Source of the DNA: Welwitschia mirabilis
Taxonomy: Eukaryota > Gnetophyta > Gnetopsida > Welwitschiales
Assembly: GCA_051453625.1 (NCBI GenBank)
Contig: JBOZIK010000001.1
Location: 174,998,152-175,054,987, forward strand
Direction of reading: 5' to 3'
Length of the DNA: 56,836 nt
A program made the translations under genes and the position numbers. Positions 11,364 to 21,029 of the stretch are shown in pieces. The notes under the pieces were generated by a model that was not told where the DNA came from, searched no databases, and worked only from the letters and a program-made list of their open reading frames with translations. Each line of letters starts with the position of its first letter. The stretch's first letter is position 1.

Positions 11364-11405
11364 TGTTATTTTTATGATAAGTTAGGTCATTGCAAGTTAT
11401 TCTGT
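11364..11405 (+). other. Second, damaged zinc knuckle of element A
   Basis: Translation gives CYFYDKLGHCKLFC, a CX2CX4HX4C knuckle in which the second Cys is Tyr. A second knuckle ahead of the protease occurs in some long copia lineages. Confidence 0.65.
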
Positions 11406-11589
11406 AATGCTAGGAAGTTGATGTTGTTTTTTAAATTCTATTAGTACCTTTCCTTTCAAATTTATACTAAGAGGAGGTATATCACATTAGTCCAAAATGA
11501 CAAAGTGGATGAGAGCTAACAATTTGAAAAGCCTTTTGATTCAAACAACTTTCAAGGTATCAAATGAAAATAGCTGATATTTGAACAAT

Positions 11590-11810
11590 AACTATTATTA
11601 AAATATGATAGGAGACAAGTCTAGGTTCAAGTAATGGAATTACTTTAATGGTGAAGAAGTTACTTTTAGTGATAATGGAAGAGCTAAAATTGAAGGAATC
11701 GAAAGCATCAGTGGAGATAACATACCCAAAATAAATGAAGTCTTGCATATTAATGGATTGAAGTATAATTTACTTAGCATTAGTTAAATTTGTGATAAAA
11801 AGTTATTTTT
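11590..11810 (+). pseudogene. Protease remnant of copia element A
   Basis: The frame reads GDKSRFK, then EEVTFSDNGRAKIEGIESI and INGLKYNLLSIS, the C-terminal half of the copia protease (family: GGxVTFGDNxxxxIxGxGxI ... VxGLxYNLLSISQLCD). The N-terminal catalytic DSG region is not recognisable upstream. At least two stops interrupt it. Confidence 0.8.
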
Positions 11811-11934
11811 GATAGTACTAAATAAAAAGTTAGACATGATAAAACAAATGATATTATTTTCAAATCAAATAGAATAGAAAAAATCTATAGCATTTATCAA
11901 TTATTTTCTGGTTGTTATTTTTTCCATGTTAATC

Positions 11935-12620
11935 AGGAAGAGCTTTGCCATAAATGTTTAGTTCATGTAAACCATAATCATTTGAAAATAATCATCATAA
12001 AAGAAATTGTCAAATGAATTTCAAAAATTAATATTAAAAAACATGGTCTTTGGGATGCATGCCAGAAAGAAAAACAAGTAAGAACATCATGTAAAAGAAA
12101 AAACCAAGTCTCCACATCAATGCCTTCAGATATTATTTATATGGATTTGGTAGGACTAGCTCAAACTTAAGGTCTAAGAGGAAAATGCTATTTTTTAACT
12201 ATATTTGATAACTATTTAAGATATACCTAGGTTGTCTTTCTTGCAAATAAATCTAAAACATATAAACATTAAATTGAGATATGCAATAAAATTCAAAATG
12301 AGAAAGATTATACCATAAAAAAATAAGAAGTGATTATGGAAGTAAGTTTAAAAACTATTTATTTAAAAAATATTTGATTGACAACAATATTGATCATCAA
12401 TTCTAAATTCCTAAAATGTCTCAACAAAATGGAACTACTAAGAGAAAAAATAGAGTCCTTTAATAAATGACAAGAATAATGTTGAATGATAAGGAGGTTC
12501 CAAAAACTTTTTGGAATAAAACTATAAGCACTGCTTGTTATGTTATAAATAGAGTTTATCTTAGAATGGAAATGGATAAAACTCCTTATGAGCTATGGAA
12601 AGGAAGATAATCAAAATTTT
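11935..12620 (+). pseudogene. GAG-pre-integrase and integrase remnant of copia element A
   Basis: The GAG-pre-integrase part reads EELCHKCLVHVNHNHLK and ends CDACQKEKQ-like (DACQKEKQVRTSCK). The integrase core follows: IIYMDLVGLAQT (first Asp), a block equivalent to FVIVDDYSRYTW read as FLTIFDNYLRYT (second position D then N), SDYGSKF, and SQQNGTTKRKNR ahead of the last catalytic Glu region. It continues to MDKTPYELWKG. Several stops and shifts. Integrase inserts element cDNA into the host chromosome; this copy is dead. Confidence 0.85.
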
Positions 12621-12936
12621 CATACTTAAATTCTTTAGGAGTAAGTGCTTTATGTTAAAGAATAAAGAACACCTAACAAAATTTGAATCTAATGCTAATG
12701 AAGTAATATTTTTAGGATATTCTTCTAGAAGTAGAGCTTACCATGTTTTTAACAAAAGAAGCTTAACCATGGAAGAGTCAATAAATGTGAAAATATATGA
12801 TGTTAGTTTAAAACCTCTTTCTTTCAACAATGAAGAAAACATACCTTCAATTACTCTCACAGCTAAAGAAAATTCAATTAAAAACAAAGAAGAAGTTTCA
12901 ATGAAAGAAGTTACTACTAAAAGTTTAAAGAGCTAA
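12595..12936 (+). pseudogene. Integrase C-terminal linker of copia element A
   Basis: The longest open piece of the element. It contains SKCFMLKNKEHLTKFES, then FLGYSSRSRAYHVFNKRSL and EESINV, matching the conserved copia block between integrase and RT (FGCKCFILN...KFD..., GIFLGYS..SKAYRVFNKRT, VEESxHV). The rest is a Lys/Glu-rich linker that ends before the RT. Confidence 0.85.
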
Positions 12937-13059
12937 AAGATCAATCTTTAGTCTATAATTGAAGACATTAGCTCAAAGATTAAAATAAGAAACTCTATAA
13001 ATAATTTTTATACTCACATTTATTATTTTTTGCAAATTAAACTTAAGAAGTTTGAAGAA

Positions 13060-13740
13060 GTAGAATCCCATAAAGAGTGAATGATGTTCATACAAGATGA
13101 GTTGAAACAATTCAAAAGAAATAATTATGGAAACTTTTTACAAGGTCAAAGGACAAAAACATTATCAAGACAAAGTGGATATCTAAAAATAAGTATGATA
13201 AACAAAACAATGTTATCAAAAAAAAAAAAAAAAAAAAACCAAGGTTAGTAGCAAAAGTCTACAGTCAAATCAAAGGTATTGATGTTGCTAATACTTTGCT
13301 TCTGTTATAATACTAGATAACATTAAAATGTTTTTATCTTATAAAGACTTTAAAAATATCAAAGTGTATTGAATGGTTGTAAAGAGTGCCTTTTTAAATG
13401 GATCTCTAAATGAAAAAGTGTATGTAGAATAATCACAAGGGTTTATAGATCCTCATAAATCTGATTATGTGTATAGATTTAAGAAGGCTTTATATGGGTT
13501 AAAGCAAGATCTAAGAGCTTGGTATGAAAAGTTAGTCATATTTATAAATGAAAATGGTTATATCCATGGAACAGTTGATAAAAATTTATTTGTTAAGAAC
13601 TTGAAAAAGGATTTTATTATTATTCAAATTTATGTGAATGATATTATTTTTAGTACCTATAGTGAAGTGTTATTAAAATAATTTGCCAATATCATGTCAA
13701 AACACTTTGAGATGAGTATGCTTGGTGAACTTAGATTTTT
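13060..13740 (+). pseudogene. Reverse transcriptase remnant of copia element A
   Basis: Blocks in order: MFIQDELKQFKRN, PRLVAKVYSQIKGID, VVKSAFLNGSLNEKVYVE, FKKALYGLKQDLRAWYEKL (13469-13681), IIIQIYVNDIIFST, and FEMSMLGELRFFLEL. The catalytic YVDD is YVND, losing one essential Asp through a single G-to-A change. A run of 21 A at 13218-13238 replaces the usual residues before the PRLVAKG block. Stops and shifts are frequent. Confidence 0.9.
13218..13238 (+). repeat. A21 homopolymer inside RT
   Basis: 21 consecutive A, read as poly-Lys in the RT frame. Expansion by slippage in a Lys-rich codon stretch is likely. Confidence 0.9.
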
Positions 13741-13843
13741 TCTTGAATTATAGATTAAATAATTAAAATATAAAATTTTTATATCTCAATCTAAATATGC
13801 ACAAGATTTGATCAAATGATTTCTACTATATAATGTTAAAACA

Positions 13844-14490
13844 ATGGACACACCTATGTTTACTTCTTATAATGTTAGTCTATATGAACATGGAAAATTA
13901 GTAGATCAAAAAATTTATAGAAATATGATAAGAAGTTTATTATATGTAACTGCAAGCATATCCAATATTATATTTAGTATTACTATTTGTGAAAGATGCC
14001 AAACCCAATCAAAAGATTACACTTATAAGTAGTTAAAATAATAATAAGATATATAAAAGGCACATGTGATTTTGGATTATGGTGTTCCATAGAGAAATCT
14101 TTTGATCTTATAAAATTTAGTGATGAAAATTGAGCTAAGTGTAAGAATGATAGAAAAGGAATAAGTAGTAATTATTTTATATTAGGATTATGCTTAGTGG
14201 AATTGACTAGTAAAAAGTAAAACTTGATCTCCTTTTTAATAGCTGAAGCTAAGTATATAGCAGTAGGGAGTTGTTATGCTAATCGTTTTTAGATTAAGGA
14301 GATGCTAAAGTATTTTAGTGTAGTTTTTGAATAGGTTCTTATTTTTTGTAATAATACTAGTGTAATTAATATTTTTAAAAACCATATTTAACATTCCAAA
14401 ATCAAACATATTAAATTAAGACACCATATTCTTAGAGAATAAGTTAGAAAAGAAACATTTATATGAATTTTATTAGTACAGATTGTCAAC
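13844..14490 (+). pseudogene. Post-RT and RNase H remnant of copia element A
   Basis: Starts MDTPMFTSYNVSL, then LVDQKIYRNMIRSLLYVTAS (family: VDQKLYRGMIGSLLYLTAS), and later pieces equivalent to the SDAD, RKSTSG and AEAEYIA blocks (14120-14260), the DNTSAI block (14345) and the C-terminal KHIKLRHHILRE block (14408-14440). RNase H removes RNA from the RNA:DNA hybrid. It is broken by many stops. Confidence 0.85.
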
Positions 14491-14890
14491 TTACTAATAT
14501 CTTTACTAAACACTTAAGCTTCAATAATTTTCTTTGCCTTCATAATAAATTAGGAATTATCTATCTATTCTCTTATTGATTACAAGTGGTCAATCATATC
14601 TAGAATTTGGTCGACCAGATGTGATCAATCAACTAAACTAAAAACCTAGTTGTTCAAACATAAAGTTCTATGAACCATATCTCAATGGGTTAACTAGACC
14701 TAAAGCTAGTTAACTAGATATAATAGAAAATGTAGTGGATCCACTTTTGTTAGTAGATATCTATTTACCTCCCTTTCCTTTAAAATCTAATGGAGCCCAA
14801 ACCCTATCCATTATCTTCTAGCCACTTGTCTTCTTTAAATTTATATTTTTCTTATTTTCTTATTTTCAAGCTACTGCTATGTGGTTGCAA

Positions 14891-15940
14891 TGGCTAAGGA
14901 TCCATCTATAAGGTGAAGAAAAGAAGTAACTAGCAAATATCCTTCTTTTTTCTACTATGACATCTCTGAAGAGGTAATAGAGAAGTATGTTAAGAAGTTT
15001 AAGAAGAAGCCAATATGCCAAGAGAGGATTGTTGCTATAATAGAGTTTAGAGAACTCCATGATGTGGTGCAACTCTTAGAAGATCTGGATCTCTTCTACA
15101 TTTTTTATGTTTCAGAACCTACCTATTCCTTTCTTATGAGGTTGTTCTATAGGATGCTTCTTATGATGCCAACAATGCAACCTTAGAAACCCTAGTTTTG
15201 GGGAAGAAGATGAGGTTTACTACAAACCTTATCGCTGCCATTGCTAATCTCCTAAGAGGATATTATGATGAGTTTTTCCATCTTTATGAATTTATGAAAG
15301 AAAAAGTTAAGGTAACAAGAGAGCTTTGTCATAAGTTTCATAAGTGGAAAACCACACTTTCTACTTCTCTCCTTACCCTAAAATAGATGTTTTTACATTT
15401 AATGTTTACCAATAATTTATTACCTTTGGTGGATTATTGTGATGAGACCTTTAACTATAGAGTATATTTGATGTATTTAGTAGGAACTAGGCACTTTATT
15501 GATGCTATTATCATAATACTAAATAATATGATCTCCCAGTTAGAGTATCATAAGACTAGGGCTCTCCCATATTAGTGTTGATATCCAACATTTGTCATTA
15601 GTATAGAGTCTAGCTTCAATTGAAGTTAGAAATCATTAACCTTACATCAGCTATTAGGCATGTGATGTTGTCTTAAATGCATATCTATGCAGGTTCTAAG
15701 AAGTCCTTGAAATATCACTTTCCTAAGCAAACCTCACTAGAGAAAACTCTTTCATACCCAAGGAGAATAGACTCTCATCCCTGGCATATAAAAAAAATTT
15801 GATTGTAGCTGGGTATGAGATTACAGAAACTTTAGAGAAAGTTAGAAGCTTAAAATGAAGGTAGTCAAAGAAGAAGAGGAATAAGAAGAGGAAGATTCTA
15901 AAGAAGAAACAGAGGAGGAAGCTGAGGAATCTAATTGATC
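14891..15940 (+). pseudogene. Extra 3' ORF of copia element A ('putative plant transposon protein' type)
   Basis: After RNase H, a second ORF begins at MAKDPS (14891). Blocks in order: FYYDISEEVIEKYVKKF, HDVVQLLEDLDLFYIFYV, then an open stretch 15198-15575 with one stop carrying MRFTTNLIAAIANLLRGYYD, FTNNLLPLVDYCDE and YLMYLVGTRHFIDAI ... NNMISQLEYHKTRALPY. The last part fits the plant-specific domain pattern (LxxxGxxDxxxxxxxxLxxxLxxxRxxxLxxxIxxHM ... LPYG). The end is acidic (EEEDSKEETEEEAEESN) with a stop near 15938. This domain lies downstream of pol or near gag in several plant LTR families. Its function is unknown; it should not be read as a proven envelope gene. Confidence 0.7.
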
Positions 15941-16065
15941 TTTTCTCTTTGATTGTATTTTCTCATGTTTTCATGCTTGTTTTTCTTCTCTCCTTTATCA
16001 TTATGTTAAAAGGGAAGAAATAATTAGTTATTCAAATTTGTTCAGTTGTATTTGCTATTAATGAA

Positions 16066-16115
16066 TACTTTTCTATTATAATGCTAAATTTACTTTTCTA
16101 TTATAATGCTAAATT
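16066..16115 (+). repeat. 25-bp exact tandem duplication
   Basis: 16066-16090 and 16091-16115 are identical. The second copy's ttctattataa is followed by its reverse complement ttataatagaa at 16117-16127, so a short hairpin can form. Confidence 0.85.
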
Positions 16116-16437
16116 TTTATAATAGAAATTCACTTTTTTTATCATTTCTATCTCACATTTTTAGTGAGCATCTATTTAATTAATATTTGTTATATATTAT
16201 GGTTATTAAATAATTATTGATCAAAAAGATTTTTTTAATCACATATATTTTTGGATTTTACTTGCCTTACAAATTGTATTACAAATTATTTTAATTATGG
16301 AACAAATTCGAAACTCTTTAAAATGTCTTATTTAATATAAAACGTTTAATATATCTTGCAAATTTAATAAGCCTTTTTTGAGAAGGAGCTTTTTCAAATT
16401 TAATATTTTCAACTAAATATAAGCTTTTCATTAATGT

Positions 16438-16450
16438 AAAAGGGGAAGAC
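16438..16450 (+). promoter_or_regulatory. Polypurine tract of element A
   Basis: aaaaggggaagac lies directly upstream of the 3' LTR start, the position and composition of a plus-strand primer. Confidence 0.8.
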
Positions 16451-17762
16451 TATTAAATTAATATTTTCCAATTTGATATCAAACTAATTTTTTATATTTA
16501 GCAAAGCATGTTGTATCCTGTGTAGAAAATATTAATCATTATAGGTCAGAAGCTAAAATAAATTATCATAATTTGAACATAAATCTATTAGCTTTTATAT
16601 CCTCTTAAGGGGTTAACAAAATTCCTAAGGTATTGACTACATATAAAGATTATTCTAAAATAAACTTAGTTAGAGGAATCAACTAAACAAATATGGGATC
16701 AACTAGATCTAAGAGTCTAATACTTCATAGCTAATCATTAAGTGGTTAACTAGATTCTTGAGGGTTGACCAAACTTGACTATAATATTTTCATAGCTAAT
16801 CATCAAGGGATTAATTAAATTCATCAAGATTTTATAGTTGATCATCAAATAGTCCACTAGATTCCTAAGGGATTGGTTGGACCTGGAGTGAAAAATAATG
16901 TTGCAATCTTACTTAAACAAGGGGATGATTAGATGAATATGTTGACAACTAGACCAATGGTCAGTTGGACCCTAAGGGACCAACTAGACATGTAGCAATA
17001 AGAAATAAGGATCAATTAGAATAACATGAGGGTGATTAACTTCAGTAATAATACCAAATGGAGTTGACTAGTTCTAACAGAAACAGAATTCTTATAACCA
17101 TTATGAGCTTATTGTTATCCATTGGAAGGTCTTTATCACTTGTAAAAACCCTAAAATACTTCTACTATATATTTGCCAAGAGTAAAAATCACTATACCAC
17201 TTTGAATATTTGCAAAATCCTTTTTTTATTTGTTTTACTTATTGGAATTTTCTCTAGTTAATTAAAGACGAATCAAGAACTATTGTTATCATTGTATAAT
17301 TAGTCAAGTCAGTTGCACTATATGCTTATGGATCATATCATATTTTCAAGTAGCATAGCAATGCTTTTCTTGAGCTAGAAATTGGATAAAGCCTATGCAT
17401 TTTGGCATACCATTATTACTATTTCACATTCTTGCTAAAGGTTAAGACTAAGCCTCAGAAAATTTTGATTGTAAAGGTTATAGTTAAACTCAGAATACTT
17501 GAAAGGATATTAATAAAGATCTAGATCAAGCTTGGGTAGAAGCTCATCATTGAGAGTGGAATAGGGAGTTGACCTAAGCCACTATAAATCTTATATGTAT
17601 CCTCACTTGATATGTTTATGCTTTCTATTCTTTAGTTTTCAAATAGTTTTATTTTTATTTGCATAAGTTTTTTGTGTTCATTTCAAGTAAAGATATTTTT
17701 ATAAGTTATTCCATTATTTTTAAATCCTATTTATCACCCCTTTTAGGGCTCTTAATCCCATA
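16451..17762 (+). repeat. 3' LTR of copia element A
   Basis: About 1.31 kb, aligned with 8519-9867. It starts TATTAAATTAATA and ends AATCCCATA. Both terminal dinucleotides are TA, consistent with TG-to-TA and CA-to-TA transitions. Followed by the ataac target duplication. The two LTRs differ at many sites by eye, so the insertion is old. Confidence 0.85.
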
Positions 17763-17767
17763 ATAAC
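17763..17767 (+). repeat. Target-site duplication of element A, right copy (ataac)
   Basis: Matches 8514-8518 exactly. Confidence 0.75.
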
Positions 17768-18283
17768 TGCCCACCTATTACTTTAAGTTAAAGGAATTTA
17801 ATCACCTCAATCTTATCCTTACCTATACAAAGGGCCAAGCACCCTTGATGGTAATATTAAAATTTTACTGATGAAAGCTTTGAAGTGAAGAACTCTTAGT
17901 GATATCATTCTAAGCCTCTTTAGGAGTGAGCTAGCCTTAAGACTAGCTTGATGTGTTTGTATTTTGAGTTTTTTGGTTTGACGTAATGAAGTTCTTACAT
18001 TTTTAATAAAATTTAGCTTTCTTTCCTTAATTTTAAGTGTGCATTACTTCATATTTATAATGATTGATTAAGAGTTATAAAAAAGCCAAGTTATCTATAA
18101 TTTTAAGCAAGTTTATTTTGTTTATATTTTTGGTTTCATAACATATAATTGTGTGGCAGTTCTTGGGAGTGAAATACTACTTATCATGCATATAAGTAGG
18201 CTATGAAGAAAAAAAAGTGATAAGGGGATTTCACCATCACTCATTTGTAAATGAGATTATGTCACCATGATCCAACCCACTAC
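17768..18283. other. Non-coding segment between elements A and B
   Basis: No domain recognised. The first bases seem to continue the degenerate repeat seen before 8514. The rest resembles LTR-type non-coding DNA (short direct repeats, no long frames), but I could not pair it with another copy. Confidence 0.4.
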
Positions 18284-18827
18284 TATAACATTCCCATTAA
18301 CTTTTTATAAAATTAGATAACAAGGTTTTAATAGTAACATGAAAATGTAATTTAGGAATAGAAAAGCTTAAGAATAATCATAACTTTATTTAAAGTGACT
18401 AAAACATAATAAATGTAAAAAATATTATTTTAACTTAGCTTTATTAAAAATGATTGAAAATTAATCTTGAGGCTTCATCAATGCCAAATGTAAGATCTTG
18501 ATATAGTGCCCTAACCAAGTTATATTGCCTTTAAGGTCTAATCTATGAGACCACCAAGGGGACAACTTAGCTTATCAAGAACTGAGTATGCACTTGTGTA
18601 AATCCCATGCCTATCATTCTCTTTCCCAAGCATCTAATTTTAATAAAAATGAAGTGTTGTATTTTTTAATAATAGCTTTTTATAAGGGTCATATCCCTAA
18701 AATAGTGATTACATTCTTAACTAAATTTTTAACTATTTTTTAAATACATTTATAAATTGAACTAAAATTTATGATATTTTAACTAAATTTTGATAGTACT
18801 TCATATAATATCTATAGGAATGTTGTA
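18284..18827 (-). repeat. LTR of element B (left, 3' LTR on minus strand)
   Basis: Collinear with 23709-24250 over its whole length: shared blocks include 'cattaactttt', 'aaggttttaat', 'acttagctttatt', 'caagttatat', 'ataagggtcata' and 'agtgattacattctt'. Confidence 0.85.
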
Positions 18828-18840
18828 GACTCCCCTCCTT
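18828..18840 (-). promoter_or_regulatory. Polypurine tract of element B
   Basis: Read on the minus strand: aaggaggggagtc, directly before the LTR. Confidence 0.7.
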
Positions 18841-20205
18841 AATCTTGTATTTCATCCTTGAATTACTATTTCTTTATGGATGTCCTTTTCTTAAGTGGGG
18901 TTGGCTTTAAAGTCCTCATCCATGTCATGTTCTTCTATTAGAATCATAGTGGATAATCTTTTTTATACTTGTTTTTCTAATGATTGTATTGATTAGCCAT
19001 GACTTGATTCTTCCTTAATTATTCCTTGTGATGTGACTTGTATTTTAGTAATGATGGCAGATTGGTGTATTGTAATTTAAAGTAGTTGGCTATGCTTGTA
19101 TTTGAGACAATCATGGCTATTGTATCATAGAGGTTTCCATTCAGGATGTCATAGGAATTCTCTATTCTACTTCCATATAATATTTGATTGTTTAATATCA
19201 ATCTCATGAAGATTTAAGTTTTAGTAAATAAATAAGATTTCATAATTAAGACAGAAGGGTTTTGATAAAATTAGGAACTAGTTCCTCTAGGTCTTACTAT
19301 GTTTGGAATTTTACCAAATTTTGTAATTCTTTTCAATGTTAATTAAGATTCTTCCCCCTAAGTCGTAAGGATTTAGAATACATTCTTATATATTTGATAA
19401 ATAATTTTGGAATCAAAGCCTTTATAATCACTCTATTAATTCTTTCACCTTAACATATTCATTCCTCAACACACTCAAATAACTTTATCATGCTGTAGCC
19501 TTACCTATCAAGAACATTATTGTATATTTGCTTCGTAGACTAATGTTGACATTTTTTAAACTAAAATAATCTTTAATGTATTGTAACCATTTTAAAGGCT
19601 CTTCATAAGATTCTGAAGTTCTAGCATACGTGTGAATTTAAACTTTCTTTACATACTCTAAAATATTTTAATATTCCATGATACTATATCTAATTGTTTA
19701 AAGGGAATTATTGAGGTGACATTATTCCACTTGCCTATTTATCTTTTCTAGTGCTTGTTGTTCAAATGACTGGATAAAGTTCCTTTTCAAATTCTATTTT
19801 TTTATTTTTTTCTTAGAGGAATTTCTGAACTTATGATTTAAGCTCTCTATTTGATTGCTCTTATGGTCTTCCTCCTAGTGTTTAAAGAATGAAGTTAAGT
19901 TTATCATTTATCATTTTTTGTGAAGCCCCAACATTTACATAATTGGTGTCTGATTATTATTTATTTTCCCTTATCTATTCTTCCAAATCATTAATATAGG
20001 CATTTACACAATCTTCCATGGTTTACCAATATAAATATTGTCAAGGGTCCATTTAATCTTCTTTGAGTATGTTATGTCACTTTTATAGAATGGAATTTAG
20101 TTATATGGATAGTTTATGAGTTTGAATAGATATAAATAACTTTTAAATTAAGTATATAACATGTATTATTAAATGATACTAATTAAGGTTTAAAAAAAAT
20201 AAAAG
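18841..20205. other. Internal non-coding part of element B (left)
   Basis: AT-rich with many short frames on both strands. No conserved retrotransposon block was seen. Confidence 0.4.
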
Positions 20206-20209
20206 TACT

Positions 20210-20935
20210 AGTGAGACCTAATGTATTATAGGATTAATGATGTTAACATAAAAAAGGCTTGCATTAGTAGTATGACATCCTATACATTTTCAAGGCTAAC
20301 AATGTCAACATAATATCAGTACTATGATGGCTTATAGTAATCTAATTAATGATGTTAAAATCTAAGAGGCCTACATCAGTAATGTGATGTCCTATATGTT
20401 TTCAAGACTGATGATATTATCATGATGTTAGTAGCATGATTCCTTATAGTAATCTAGTTGATGATGTTAGCATCGAGAAGGCGTGCATTTACAGTGTGAT
20501 GCCTCATACATTTATAAGACTGATGATTTCAACATGATATTAGTAGTATAGCATCATATAATAATCTAGTTGATGATTTTAGTATCTAGGAGTCTTACAT
20601 CAATATTTTAATGCTTTATACATTTTTAAAACTGATAACATTAGCATGATGTTAATAGTGTAATGCCCTTTAGTAATTCAGTTGATGATGATAGCATCAA
20701 GGAGAACTACATTAGCAGTGTGGCATCCTATGCATTTTCAAGACTAATGACATTAGCATGATGTTAGTAATGTGGTGTCCTATAGTAATTAAGTCGATGA
20801 TATTAGTATCCAAGAGGCTACATTAGTAGTGTAGAATCCTATACATTTTTAAGACTGGTGATGTCAATATAATATTAGTCATGTGACATCCTATAGTAAT
20901 GTAATTAATGACATAAGTTCTACAAATATTACATC
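20210..20935 (+). repeat. 112-bp dimeric tandem array, about 6.5 copies
   Basis: The word cctata(c/t) followed by a 'ttttcaagactg' block recurs at 20279, 20391, 20502, 20614, 20727 and 20838, spacings 111-113 bp. Each unit has two related halves of about 51 and 60 bp, the second beginning 'cctatagtaatctag'. Both halves carry a 'tgatgtc(a/c)' core that could derive from TGACGTC by CpG decay. The array lies about 80 bp upstream of a TATA box, so it may be an LTR enhancer array. Confidence 0.85.
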
Positions 20936-21013
20936 AACTAATACCTTACTATCACATCACTTTCACTTCACTATTACATCATTATGTACTTAGAATTCTT
21001 AGTTTTCTCCTAT

Positions 21014-21022
21014 AAATATGAG
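21014..21022 (+). promoter_or_regulatory. TATA box downstream of the tandem array
   Basis: The bases around 21014-21030 read cctataaatatgagggaagg, a strong plant TATA context, on the plus strand and therefore opposite to element B. It resembles the U3/R boundary of a gypsy-type LTR. No LTR end could be fixed around it. Confidence 0.5.
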
Positions 21023-21029
21023 GGAAGGG

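Larger units (their letters stand above)
8519..17762 (+). mobile_element. Complete, degenerate Ty1/copia retrotransposon A
   Basis: Order: LTR, Met-tRNA primer site, gag, protease, integrase, reverse transcriptase, RNase H, extra 3' ORF, polypurine tract, LTR. Integrase before RT defines Ty1/copia. The long LTRs, two zinc knuckles and a 3' ORF after RNase H suggest a SIRE/Maximus- or Tork-like lineage, which I cannot settle by eye. It is about 9.2 kb with a matching ataac target duplication. Every gene carries stops and shifts, so it is immobile. LTRs of the same family recur at 54138 onward. Confidence 0.9.

Noticed and set aside
14891-15940. Retroviral-type envelope gene in element A
   Set aside because: No signal peptide, transmembrane pair or cleavage pattern is visible. 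The motifs fit a plant-specific accessory domain of unknown role.
17058-17261. 67-codon open frame
   Set aside because: Located within the 3' LTR of element A; hydrophobic by composition only.
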